DNA of 64,000 bases from Kiritimatiellia bacterium. GTDB taxonomy: Bacteria > Verrucomicrobiota > Kiritimatiellia > UBA8416 > YA12-FULL-48-11. Within the stretch, counting starts at the first letter, position 1, and each line of letters starts with the position of its first letter. The notes below the pieces were generated by a model, which was not told the DNA's origin, did no database searches, and saw only the letters and a list, made by a program, of their open reading frames with translations. This document shows positions 18,015 to 27,478 of this stretch, one piece after another. The translations under genes were made by a program, and so were the position numbers. The stretch spans positions 103,153 through 167,152 of the forward strand of contig JAQUPZ010000010.1 of the NCBI GenBank assembly GCA_028716365.1. Reading direction: 5' to 3'.

Positions 18015-19268
18015 ATGGTTAACGTCAATCTATTGAGATTTATCGACAGGTTTGCCGGGGTCCCTTTATGCCTGCTTTTGACACTGGTACGTTATCTTGC
18101 ATATCCTTTCTGGCGTAATTCGACTTTGCCATCTCCAAAAAACATATTAATAATCAAGCTTTCCGAGATGGGAAGCACTGTTTTGGCATATCCTGCAGTC
18201 GAGGAAATCAGGGAACAAGTCCCCAAGGCTCAAATTTTCTCCCTCGTATTCAGGAATAACAGAGCCATCATTGATGCCCTGAAACTTACAAGGAGTGATA
18301 ACATAATAACCGTTGATGCCGGTTCCATTACGAATCTGATTTCAAGCGGTTGGAACGCATTCTGGCGATTGAAGCGGGAGAATATCGATACAACGATAGA
18401 CATGGATTTTTTCAGCCGGTTTTCTGCGATTTTTGCCTTTCTTGTATGCCGTGGTAACCGGGTTGGTTTTCATAGATTCACAAACGAGGGATTAAACCGA
18501 GGAAAATTGCTTACTCATGAGGTGATTTATTCGGCACATGTTCACACCAGTGTGGCCTTTATGGTGCTTGTAAGAGCGCTTTTTTATCCGGATGCCACGG
18601 ATATAAAAGGAAGGGAAATGATTAACGAACATGAGTTTCGGGTTCCTGAATATTTTCCAGATCCGTACGACATGGAGAAATTGCGAAACAAACTCAAGGA
18701 AACCGGACTTGATATTGGCAGAAAGAATATGTGTATAGTTCTGGTAAATCCAAATTCATCCGACCTGTTCCCTTTACGCCGATGGCCATTAGGAAATTTC
18801 ATCAGTCTGAGTTCCAAACTCCTTTCTTCACGAAATGACATCTACATAGCCATCACAGGAGTGGAATCAGAAAGACAGGATGCGGAGGTTATCATGAATA
18901 CGGTACAATCTCCGCGTTGTATCAATCTCGTTGGGAAAACAACGTTCCAGGAGTTGTTGGCCTTATATTCCATTTCCAGCCTGATGGTCACAAATGACAG
19001 TGGTCCGGCACATTTTGCTGTTCTTACCAGACTGCCTACAGTTGTCCTTTTCGGACCTGAAACACCAGCGCTGTATGCGCCACTTGGTGGAAAAGCAAAG
19101 AATCTTTATGCCGGGTTTGTATGTTCACCCTGTGTATCTGTGAACAATGCCAAGGCATCACCCTGCGACAGGAGCTACTGTCTTGAAGCAATCAGCGTTG
19201 ACCAGGTGCTTCAATGTTCCATGAAAATACTCGATGATACAGCGGTGATAAACAAATCAATTGATTAA
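18015..19268 (+). CDS. glycosyltransferase family 9 (heptosyltransferase-like)
   Basis: This 417-residue GT-B enzyme is of the ADP-heptose:LPS heptosyltransferase family (WaaC/WaaF/RfaQ-like). It has ILIIKLSEMGSTVLAYPAV near the N-terminus, a middle NPNSSDLFPLRRWPLGNF, and the donor-site stretch SLMVTNDSGPAHFAVLTRLPTVVLFGPETP with the D-S-G-P-x-H-x-A motif. The C-terminal region holds several Cys (CSPCVSV, SPCDRSYCLE), a pattern seen in some family members. GGAG lies 8 bases before the ATG. It is probably involved in LPS core or another surface glycan and stands alone on its strand, convergent with the gene at 19,285 (16-base gap). Confidence 0.88.
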   Translation: MVNVNLLRFIDRFAGVPLCLLLTLVRYLAYPFWRNSTLPSPKNILIIKLSEMGSTVLAYPAVEEIREQVPKAQIFSLVFRNNRAIIDALKLTRSDNIITVDAGSITNLISSGWNAFWRLKRENIDTTIDMDFFSRFSAIFAFLVCRGNRVGFHRFTNEGLNRGKLLTHEVIYSAHVHTSVAFMVLVRALFYPDATDIKGREMINEHEFRVPEYFPDPYDMEKLRNKLKETGLDIGRKNMCIVLVNPNSSDLFPLRRWPLGNFISLSSKLLSSRNDIYIAITGVESERQDAEVIMNTVQSPRCINLVGKTTFQELLALYSISSLMVTNDSGPAHFAVLTRLPTVVLFGPETPALYAPLGGKAKNLYAGFVCSPCVSVNNAKASPCDRSYCLEAISVDQVLQCSMKILDDTAVINKSID

Positions 19269-19284
19269 TAAATATACAGGTTTT

Positions 19285-20904
19285 TCATTTTGGCAAATCA
19301 CCGGCAAGCGCAGCTTCGCGATCAGAAGCTTTCATGAGTTCCGGAGAATTCAACGTCCATCCTGCATGACAAAGCAGTCGCCACCTGTAAGCATGAATTA
19401 TTTTTTCCGGTGTTGTCACGGTGAAGGTCAGCATGCATACAATTACCAGAAGCCATAAATATATGACAAACCGTGGAAACTCACGGGTATGTTCCAATAC
19501 CTGCTCTTCCACAGCTTTAATCTTCCGGAACGCCACTAACATTATCACGGCAACAACAACCATGATCGGAATTATTGACAACAGCCCGGGAAGTTTGAAA
19601 AACATCCCTGCATTTCGGGCCAGATACCCCTGCCCCATGCATGGGATAATGATTTCAACGAGCGGATTACGTATGTCTTCCGGTGTATGCGGCATGCCTG
19701 CTATTGCCGGAAAAACCTGGAATACAGACAGCAGGAAGAGAATCATAAACGAAAAAGAACTCCATCCGCCAAATGCCATTGTAAATACAAGAAATGGGAG
19801 CATTGGCACCAGATATCTGGGCCCAAATGTCCAACCTCCATGCCAACCGCAATAGCCGGAATTAAAAAAGATGTAGGTGAAACAAATTGCAACGATCAGG
19901 AAAGCTTCTTTACGGTACTTTTCATTCATATACATGCGTCCAAGTCCCATAAATGACAAAAGCAAAACCGGCATAATAACTAAGAGCCCTCTTGAAAGAG
20001 AAAAAAGAATGGCTGTCATTATTTTAAATTCGGGCAAATTAATTCCAAATAAACCAATATTAGCTTCTTCGCGGAATTTCTCGAAAGCAAGATTCGAATA
20101 CGACATCGAGATCGGATTGTCGAAGCAGTGCATATTGTAAGCGGCAACAAGCGTTGCGCAGATTAATCCTCCAAGAATATATAAAAACAAGTTGCGTGCA
20201 AGCGGTCTTAAGGAAAATACATAAATGGTCAGGAAAAAGGTAACAATTACAGCGGGATAATCGCTGATTGCGGCAAGGCCTGCAAACAAGCCCGCCATAA
20301 AATATTTAATCGATTGAACAGAATTATTCTGGTTCATATTGTTTCCCGACTGCTGGAATACCAATGCAAATGCAAAGAATGCGAAAGATGCAGCTACCTG
20401 GTGCCCGCTGAATAAAGTTGCATGAATCAAGGCAATGGTTCCGAACCCATATGCAATGACCATAAAAAATGCTTTTCGGGGTGATGCTCCTGCTTTACAG
20501 GCCAAACAGAACATTACGACGCCCAGCAAAGCAAATGGCAGGGTTGTCGTAAATATACGAACAATATATTTGGAGAATGGTGCAAGGGGTACGGATTCTT
20601 TCAGAAACGGCAAACGGCGCAGACACCAGTATATCGGAACACCGAGAAGCGGCGCACCGATGGCCTTATTGGAATAATAGTGGCCGTTAAAAAATGATTT
20701 ATCGATAGTTTCTTTCTCATTTGCATCAATAGAAAAAGTTCCGTGATCAACGATTGCACTTACAAGGAAGTAACGGCTTGAGGTATTGTCATAATCAACT
20801 GGCTGATGGAAAGACGCCGCGATTATAAACAGAGCACAGAAGATCAGAATACAAACCATTCGTTGCTCACGTTGCAGAATAGTTTTTTCGTTGTATTCCA
20901 TCAT
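19285..20904 (-). CDS. polytopic GT-C / GT39-like membrane protein
   Basis: This 539-residue protein has about twelve hydrophobic segments. The first periplasmic loop carries PVDYDNTSSRYFLVSAIVDHG and ETIDKSFFNGHYYSNKAIGAPLLGVPIY, a pattern of GT-C-like proteins in which the acidic residues of this loop act as catalytic base. A later loop has GYCGWHGGWTFGPRYLVPMLPF. The C-terminal soluble part is short. ATG 20904 or the adjacent ATG 20901 can serve as start, with GGAG just upstream. The exact sugar and acceptor are unknown. Confidence 0.65.
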   Translation of the reverse strand: MMEYNEKTILQREQRMVCILIFCALFIIAASFHQPVDYDNTSSRYFLVSAIVDHGTFSIDANEKETIDKSFFNGHYYSNKAIGAPLLGVPIYWCLRRLPFLKESVPLAPFSKYIVRIFTTTLPFALLGVVMFCLACKAGASPRKAFFMVIAYGFGTIALIHATLFSGHQVAASFAFFAFALVFQQSGNNMNQNNSVQSIKYFMAGLFAGLAAISDYPAVIVTFFLTIYVFSLRPLARNLFLYILGGLICATLVAAYNMHCFDNPISMSYSNLAFEKFREEANIGLFGINLPEFKIMTAILFSLSRGLLVIMPVLLLSFMGLGRMYMNEKYRKEAFLIVAICFTYIFFNSGYCGWHGGWTFGPRYLVPMLPFLVFTMAFGGWSSFSFMILFLLSVFQVFPAIAGMPHTPEDIRNPLVEIIIPCMGQGYLARNAGMFFKLPGLLSIIPIMVVVAVIMLVAFRKIKAVEEQVLEHTREFPRFVIYLWLLVIVCMLTFTVTTPEKIIHAYRWRLLCHAGWTLNSPELMKASDREAALAGDLPK

Positions 20905-20994
20905 CTCCAGAGATACTCCAATCTAATACATTATTGAAGCAAGCTTTAATAAAAGTTTACATTAAAAATACGTGAAATAGCGCCATATTTACCG

Positions 20995-22494
20995 TTACGG
21001 GTTTGCGCGCGAAACCTTCGAAGATGACTCAATAGTCCTGGCGAGCAGTCGATCCAGCGGTGGAAAGAATCTTGCTTCAACAAATATCTGATATGAAAAC
21101 ATTGCAGGCCATAACCAGGCAAGGAAACTGGCAATAACCATCATGGATCTACTTAATACGTTATCGCCCAACGCTTTCGGTATAGGAGGGGGTATACCCT
21201 TTATGCATAAAATCTTATACCCTTCTTGTTTAAGTAAACGCTTTAGAGCACTGAACGTAAACAAACGCTTGTGCGTCAAATCCAGAATTCCGAGAACCCC
21301 ATAATTGAACTGTCCGAAAAGCAGGCCCATTCTTGTCACCACAAAACCAATATTTGGAGTTGTGATTATCAACTTTGTTGTTTCCGAATAACACTTCTGC
21401 CTTAAATCAGCCAACAATCTCTCTGGTGAATTAAGGTGTTCCAGACAATCAAGCGAGAGAATGTAATCATAAGAACCAATATCCAATGGCAATTCCGGAG
21501 AATCAAGATCATGAATAATGATTCTCTTGAAACAATCAGTTTTTACAGGGTACATGTCCAAACCGGTAACACGACAGCCTTTTTTCACCAGTTCAATCGC
21601 TATATTCCCCTGCCCACACCCCAGATCAAGCACATTGGTACCGGCAGACACTGAATCAATTGCGAGGGAATGGGATGATATATATCCAAGTTTCAAATCG
21701 TAATGCACATTTCCGTGAGAAACATCATATTTCCTCTGAAAAAGTAATCCCATTCTATGTATTCTGCTTGCCATCGTTGACTTGAAGACATTCCAGGCAT
21801 AAGCCAGACCATTTACGTAACAGATTTCATCACCGTAATATGTCGGGATAGGAATTTCCTTGATTCGCAATCCTGCCATCAGGAATTGAATGATAATTTC
21901 AGTATCGAAGTGAAAATCATTTGTATTATATTTAAAAGGTACATTTCTCAGGGCATTCACGGCATATACACGATATCCGGAATGAAATTCCGTCAGTTTG
22001 GAGTCAAGCATGGCATTTTGGAAACCGGTCAGTATTTTATTGCCGATATATTTATATAATGGCATACCGCATCGCAAAGCTGCACCTTTCTCCATCATCC
22101 GAGAACCAAAACAAGCATCAGCCTCCCCATCAAGAACCGGCCTGATTAATTCCGGCAGTTTCTCCGGAGCATATTGGCCATCGCCATGTAGAAGAGCCAC
22201 AATGTCAAAACCTTTTTCAATGGCATATTGATATCCAATCTTCTGATTGCCACCATACCCCTGGTTAACGGGATTACGAAGAACTGTTATTTTCGAAACC
22301 GGACAGTCCGAAATATTCGCCTGTGCTCTTGAAAAAGTTGCATCAGACGAAGAATCGTCAATTACCAGTACTTCTGTCCGGCCGGGAAGCATTTCAACTG
22401 GAATTCGATTAAGAACCGAAGAAATAGTTTTTTCAGCATTATAGGCGACAATAAGAATCAATATTTTTTTATCAGATGTAATATTCGTATCCAA
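20995..22494 (-). CDS. fusion of GT2 glycosyltransferase and class I methyltransferase
   Basis: This 499-residue protein has two complete enzymes. Residues about 10-235 form a GT2 of the polyprenyl-phosphate type (ILIVAYNAEKTISSVL, VIDDSSSDAT, LLHGDGQYAPEKL, TEFHSGYRVY). Residues about 265-430 form a class I methyltransferase (NVLDLGCGQGNIAIEL, VTGLDMYPV, YDYILSLDCLEHLNSPERLL, LIITTPNIGF). A C-terminal hydrophobic segment (MMVIASFLAWLWPAMFSYQIF) may anchor it. The start is TTG 22494 with GGGTGA a few bases upstream; no in-frame ATG precedes the GT2 core. It is probably made with the membrane protein upstream at 22,530-23,744. It may make and methylate one lipid-linked sugar. Confidence 0.85.
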   Translation of the reverse strand: MDTNITSDKKILILIVAYNAEKTISSVLNRIPVEMLPGRTEVLVIDDSSSDATFSRAQANISDCPVSKITVLRNPVNQGYGGNQKIGYQYAIEKGFDIVALLHGDGQYAPEKLPELIRPVLDGEADACFGSRMMEKGAALRCGMPLYKYIGNKILTGFQNAMLDSKLTEFHSGYRVYAVNALRNVPFKYNTNDFHFDTEIIIQFLMAGLRIKEIPIPTYYGDEICYVNGLAYAWNVFKSTMASRIHRMGLLFQRKYDVSHGNVHYDLKLGYISSHSLAIDSVSAGTNVLDLGCGQGNIAIELVKKGCRVTGLDMYPVKTDCFKRIIIHDLDSPELPLDIGSYDYILSLDCLEHLNSPERLLADLRQKCYSETTKLIITTPNIGFVVTRMGLLFGQFNYGVLGILDLTHKRLFTFSALKRLLKQEGYKILCIKGIPPPIPKALGDNVLSRSMMVIASFLAWLWPAMFSYQIFVEARFFPPLDRLLARTIESSSKVSRANP

Positions 22495-22529
22495 TTATCA
22501 CCCAAATACTTACGACTTACGCCTGGTCA

Positions 22530-23744
22530 TCATGGGATAATCTTCATGGCCGAAAGAAGATCATAACTGACAGGATCATATACATCCTGTACACAAAATA
22601 TTTCAGAAAAAGTAACATAGTTGACAAAGAATATGATTACAGCAGAAATCAAAACCAAACGCATCTGATATTCCGTTTTACTTTGCCGGAACAATTCCAG
22701 CAGGTACATCGCAGAAAACAGTACAATAACCATATCAAGGTTTATCAGAAACCTCACATCCTTAAAATACAGCACACCGGTGAAAATAAATAACATCGTA
22801 ACAAAATAACCCGCAAAATATACTGTCCGCCATTCACAATCTCTTGAAATCAACTTATGACCAACGAAACCAAGAAATAACAGGAATGTCCACGGTGACA
22901 ATACTATAAAGTCGATTAAATATCTGAACCATGGCCCGGAACTATATGACAACGCATACTGACTTGTCGTCGCTGCCACGTTACCATGAATTATGAACAC
23001 TGCAGAAACAATATTCCAGGCGCCATGGACCCCGCCAAAAAAAAGAACATAAACCAGACCGACAACAACAACAGGTATTAATATAATTCCCGCTAAATAC
23101 GACAGTGGCAACTCATTCTTATAAACATACTTACTGACAAGAAACATAATCACCAGGAACGGATATAATGTCATCAACGATTCCCTGCTGAGAATGGAAA
23201 ATGAATATGCGAACAACAGCAGGTAAAAACTAAACCTTTTTTTATACCGGAGGAAATCCAGGAACAGCCATATCACTAATCCACACCATAGGTTCCCATG
23301 CATATCCGACAAAGCCCTCCTGCCCATTGCCATCATTAAGGGTGAAACCGAAAGCAGCATCGTAAATATATATGCGACATCTTCGCCAAAATGTCTGCGG
23401 GAGAAATAGAAGGAACAAAGCAGGAAAAGGACAAAACAGAAAAATGAAAACCGGGCCAAAGAAACATAGGTAGTCGGAAAGATTTTAAGCCAAAAGGTTA
23501 TTGCCAGGATATGCCCCACCCGCAATGGACTGGGCTGCAGCTTCGCCTTGTCGGATCGTACGTACGCCCGGCCGATATCTGCAATCATGCTTGGTCCATA
23601 TTTACCGACCGATGATGCGTAGAAATAGTACGATCCCTCATCAGCAGCAATCCGGTAACGTCCTTCAGAAGGTATGGTTAAAAAAACCGATAACACTGAG
23701 AACAGTGTCAACACTGACATGATAATCTTATACAACATGGACAT
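22530..23744 (-). CDS. GT39-like polytopic membrane protein
   Basis: This protein of about 404 residues has roughly ten hydrophobic segments. The first loop contains YRIAADEGSYYFYASSVGKYG, with the acidic pair in AADEGSYY matching the DE of ArnT/PMT_2-type GT-C enzymes. A following loop has MGRRALSDMHGNLWCGLVIW, again typical of GT39-like proteins. It lacks the long C-terminal periplasmic domain of ArnT. The start is uncertain: TTG 23753, ATG 23744 and ATG 23738 are in frame and none has a clear ribosome site. It lies upstream of the GT2-methyltransferase fusion (35-base gap) and is divergent from the GT-C gene at 23,962. Confidence 0.66.
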   Translation of the reverse strand: MSMLYKIIMSVLTLFSVLSVFLTIPSEGRYRIAADEGSYYFYASSVGKYGPSMIADIGRAYVRSDKAKLQPSPLRVGHILAITFWLKIFPTTYVSLARFSFFCFVLFLLCSFYFSRRHFGEDVAYIFTMLLSVSPLMMAMGRRALSDMHGNLWCGLVIWLFLDFLRYKKRFSFYLLLFAYSFSILSRESLMTLYPFLVIMFLVSKYVYKNELPLSYLAGIILIPVVVVGLVYVLFFGGVHGAWNIVSAVFIIHGNVAATTSQYALSYSSGPWFRYLIDFIVLSPWTFLLFLGFVGHKLISRDCEWRTVYFAGYFVTMLFIFTGVLYFKDVRFLINLDMVIVLFSAMYLLELFRQSKTEYQMRLVLISAVIIFFVNYVTFSEIFCVQDVYDPVSYDLLSAMKIIP

Positions 23745-23961
23745 TAGCTTCAAAATATACTATCAATTGCCATTCATCAAGATATCTCTCCCGTCATCAC
23801 GACAAGAATCAATTCCAGTTCCACTCCTGCAAAACGCGATGTACCTTATTTCGACAAATAATCTTATAGGTCACATCCATGCAAAATCCATTCCATCTTG
23901 ACCGGATACGGTGCGGATTCCTTTGTGGACAGTTGTTAACAAAATTGATATTTCCATTTGT

Positions 23962-25533
23962 ATGGGTAATTTTACGCAAAAAATGGCCGGTAACACCGTC
24001 TTAACTCTTTTTTTCTGTATCCTTATTGCTATTACTGTTGTCTTCACTCCTCCACGCTGGGCATCAAATCTACCGATCTGCACCGATTCTGTCGAATATG
24101 CCATTGGGGCTGAAAACATTGTTGAAACCGGACGTTTCTTTATTTGTGTCCGGGGTGAAGAACTACCTTCCAGATATCCACCATGGTTTTCTCTGATTGC
24201 CATTGCGCCAGGTTATGTGATTTTTGGGCGAGAGCCTGGTAATGCAATTATTCCGATAACATGTTTCAGCATCATAGGGGTAATTGCCTCCTTTCTTATT
24301 GGTTACCGCATCTCCGGCAAATGGGGTGGATTCGTTTCCTCGCTGGTTCTTCTGTTATTACCGGCATACCGGGCCTATAGCCACCATGTAATGACGGAAA
24401 TCCCCTGTTCTTCCATTGCCCTTGTTCTCAGTTTCCTGTATCTCGAGATGCGTTCAATTCAAACGGCAAGTGTACGATTCTATGCAATTTCCGGAATCAT
24501 CGCTGGCCTTGCTTCCGCTTTTCGGCCCGCTTGTTCAGTTTTCGTCCTGCCATTTCTTCTTCTGACTTTAAAAATAAAAATATTTTCTTCTCTTTCCCTG
24601 CGCATTTTACTTCTTATCGTTCCCCAACTCATCGTGGCCGGTGCAACCATGCTTTACAATTTAAAAACATTCGGCTCCATCTCGAAAACCGGCTACAATT
24701 TCTGGTGCTCCGGCACATTCTCCAATCTGCACCTGGTTTTTTCGCCATCATTCCTGAAGGCAAACCTCGCAGAACTATTTATAAGTGGTCTGCCCGCTTT
24801 AGCACTTACTACCTGCTGCCTCTGGGTCGGGTATAATTACAGCAGAAACGGTTTTCCTCGTGATAAACGCGAAACGGCAAAATCGTTAATTTATTACCTC
24901 GCACTCGGGACAGGACCAATTGTATTACTTCATCTTTTCTACTTCTGGGATGACCAGCGTTTCTTTCTTCCAACCCTGACTGTACTGGCAGCACTGACAG
25001 GAGGATTGTTTGGAATAGTTATTGAAAACATGTCCAACAGGCTGCTCCTGGGAATTCAAATCATTTTGATGGTTGCGGCATTTACCTTTCGCCTCGTCCA
25101 CACACCGACAGATCTTATGAGGCGGGCGACTGCAGATAGAATTATAAAGATGACACCACCGAATGCACTTGTAGTCTCAGCTATTGACCCTGTCTATCTT
25201 GAATATTTCATTTGCAGGGGATCACAACGGCGCGTTTTACCGTTGTCGCGAAACGTGGATTACACCTCAACGACTGTTGTATGGCAGACATCCATAACAA
25301 TGAACACGAAGTCAGGCTCAAACGTTACCTCTGATATAACTCCAGCAGGACTCTATCCCTATGTCGCCGTGGAACGGCCTGATTTACTGGTAAATGAAAT
25401 TCGAAAAGGCATCCCGGTCTTTATGGACACAAGTCAAATACCCGAATCAGATGGTGGAACCGTCGAATTCATATCACGTCATTTCAATCTTGTCCAAAGG
25501 GCACAATATCTCTATGAGCTCAGAGTAAAATAG
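23962..25533 (+). CDS. GT-C-like membrane glycosyltransferase, intact paralogue of the interrupted gene
   Basis: This 523-residue protein has about eleven membrane segments and a soluble C-terminal domain. The first loop carries CTDSVEYAIGAENIVETG and SRYPPWFSLIA, followed by HVMTEIPCSSIAL; these place the acidic residues where GT-C enzymes keep their catalytic base. The C-terminal domain has SAIDPVYLEYF, PLSRNVDYTS and GIPVFMDTSQIPES. It aligns along its whole length with the amber-interrupted gene at 14,445-16,028. ATG 23962 or ATG 23983 fits the paralogue's N-terminus; a GTG at 23911 is in frame but adds residues unlike the paralogue. The stop is TAG, which shows that TAG terminates translation here. 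Function beyond GT-C membership is unknown. Confidence 0.72.
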   Translation: MGNFTQKMAGNTVLTLFFCILIAITVVFTPPRWASNLPICTDSVEYAIGAENIVETGRFFICVRGEELPSRYPPWFSLIAIAPGYVIFGREPGNAIIPITCFSIIGVIASFLIGYRISGKWGGFVSSLVLLLLPAYRAYSHHVMTEIPCSSIALVLSFLYLEMRSIQTASVRFYAISGIIAGLASAFRPACSVFVLPFLLLTLKIKIFSSLSLRILLLIVPQLIVAGATMLYNLKTFGSISKTGYNFWCSGTFSNLHLVFSPSFLKANLAELFISGLPALALTTCCLWVGYNYSRNGFPRDKRETAKSLIYYLALGTGPIVLLHLFYFWDDQRFFLPTLTVLAALTGGLFGIVIENMSNRLLLGIQIILMVAAFTFRLVHTPTDLMRRATADRIIKMTPPNALVVSAIDPVYLEYFICRGSQRRVLPLSRNVDYTSTTVVWQTSITMNTKSGSNVTSDITPAGLYPYVAVERPDLLVNEIRKGIPVFMDTSQIPESDGGTVEFISRHFNLVQRAQYLYELRVK

Positions 25534-25559
25534 ATAAATAAAGCGTATATGTATTGTTA

Positions 25560-27413
25560 ATGAAAACATTGACCTACAATGCTATTAATAAGTCCGTAAT
25601 ATTTGTGACGGCCTGTATTGCCGCATATATCACGGTTTTATCCATCACATGCTGTATCAAGTATAAAAATTTTGAATATGGAGATTTCGATCTTGCGGTC
25701 CATGCCCAAAGTGTCTGGAATATTACTCACGGCTCATTTGATTGTTCTATTCTCGGCATCCCTTTTCTCGGCAACCATATGGTACTGATCCTGTTTCTGA
25801 TTGTTCCGTTTTATGCCATTTTCCCCAGCCCTCTTCTTCTGCTGCATATGCAAACTGCCGCCATTGCTCTTGGTGCTCTGGGCATTTATTTTTTAGCCAA
25901 AAAAGAATTATCAGAAAAATGGGCAACCGGCATTTCCATCGTCTATCTTGTCTATCCACCGCTCATTTACATGAACCTCTATGAATTCCATCCAGTGGCA
26001 TTTGCAACGTGTTTCCTGATCTTCATGATTTATTTTTATAAAATGGAAAATTTTGCGGGTTTTCTGACTTTCATGACACTTGCCATTTTATGTCAGGAGA
26101 ACATGTCTCTTATTGTCATAATGTTCGCATTCTACGCCATGACAGATAAAAGAAGAGGCCGCTGGGTGTGGATGCCTTTTATCATCGGTATCTGTTACTT
26201 CGTTTTCTGTACCCTGTTTCTCATGCCCCGCCTAAACAATAACATCATTCAATTCCGGCAGTTATACGCACATCTCGGCGATTCATCTGCCCGGATAGTC
26301 ATGAATATTATTTTCCATCCCCTGCAGACACTTGGAATCATTACAACTCCCGAAAAGGTGACATTTCTTAATGCGCTGTTCGGCCCGCTTGGATATCTCA
26401 GCTTCCTGAACCCGGCAACGCTCATACCGGCAATTCCTGTTTTTCTGCAGCGCTTGCTTTCAAATCGACTTACCGAAACCAGAATCCTATTCCACTACCA
26501 GGCGGAATTTATCCCCTTCATATTTGTATCGGCGATTTACGGAATAAAACGATTACTTGCCTGTAAATATCGACTGCTTCATTTAATGCCAGCAATTCTA
26601 CTGCCGATATTTTCCATATCAGCTCTGTTGTTCGGCGGAATAACCGGCAAAATATATCTATTATATCCGCCTGATGCTGGTCAAACACACATGAATAAGG
26701 CGAAAGACATGGCTCTCAAACAGATTCCTTCTGACGCACCAGTTGTTGCTACATTCGGTTTCCTTCCAAAACTGGCAAATCGACCCGTGCTTTATTCACT
26801 CCATCATATATATACCGGCAAATATACGCTGTCATCCACCAGTTACCCTATCCCAAAGGACATCCGATATCTGGTAATTGATACCATGGACCAGCTTACT
26901 TTTTCAAAAAATGGATTCCATGGGTCTGATAATTATAAAAATCTACAGACACTCCTAGCTGAAGGAACATGGGAAGTTATTGAGGACATTGACTCCATTC
27001 TTGTCCTCGAAAAAACAGCCCACACACCGAATATACCACCGGAAATGATCACGTTTGTTACGCCTGAAACAACAATAAATACAAATGTCGTTCAATCATG
27101 CAAAGATCCCGTCAAATTGTGTGGATTCAGTATCATCGGACAGGAAGACAACAAAGTTATCGCCCTGACCCTGTACTGGAAAAAAGAAAATTCTGACACA
27201 AAAGAATACGACCTGAAATTAACGTTAAGTGATGACAAAACATTGTTTTCCGGGGTCATTTCTCCCGGACATCGAATATGGCCGACACAAAGCTGGCCTG
27301 TTTCGCTGGATACAAACAAACTAATCGCAGACAGACATTTTATCCGTCTCGATCAACATATAACGGCTCCCTTAAAACTTCATGTTAATGCTGTTTTATC
27401 ATCCGTAGACTAA
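25560..27413 (+). CDS. DUF2079 membrane protein with C-terminal soluble domain
   Basis: This 617-residue protein matches the DUF2079 family of predicted polytopic membrane proteins: YGDFDLAVHAQSVWNITHG, FLGNHMVLILFLIVPFYAIFP, YPPLIYMNLYEFHPVAFA, ILCQENMSLIVIMF and NRLTETRILFHYQAEFIPF. About ten membrane segments end near residue 370. The C-terminal 240 residues look periplasmic, with a last part rich in beta strands (about 500-617). The family is thought to be GT-C-like; its reaction is not known to me. ATG 25560 is taken as the start, but TTG 25554 is also in frame. The gene follows the GT-C gene at 23,962 by 26 bases and is probably in the same transcript. Confidence 0.8.
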   Translation: MKTLTYNAINKSVIFVTACIAAYITVLSITCCIKYKNFEYGDFDLAVHAQSVWNITHGSFDCSILGIPFLGNHMVLILFLIVPFYAIFPSPLLLLHMQTAAIALGALGIYFLAKKELSEKWATGISIVYLVYPPLIYMNLYEFHPVAFATCFLIFMIYFYKMENFAGFLTFMTLAILCQENMSLIVIMFAFYAMTDKRRGRWVWMPFIIGICYFVFCTLFLMPRLNNNIIQFRQLYAHLGDSSARIVMNIIFHPLQTLGIITTPEKVTFLNALFGPLGYLSFLNPATLIPAIPVFLQRLLSNRLTETRILFHYQAEFIPFIFVSAIYGIKRLLACKYRLLHLMPAILLPIFSISALLFGGITGKIYLLYPPDAGQTHMNKAKDMALKQIPSDAPVVATFGFLPKLANRPVLYSLHHIYTGKYTLSSTSYPIPKDIRYLVIDTMDQLTFSKNGFHGSDNYKNLQTLLAEGTWEVIEDIDSILVLEKTAHTPNIPPEMITFVTPETTINTNVVQSCKDPVKLCGFSIIGQEDNKVIALTLYWKKENSDTKEYDLKLTLSDDKTLFSGVISPGHRIWPTQSWPVSLDTNKLIADRHFIRLDQHITAPLKLHVNAVLSSVD

Positions 27414-27478
27414 ATTGATCCATTTACTGTGTGTTCCAATTCTTGGACAGTACGGTAATATTCAGTTATAATGTTTGA

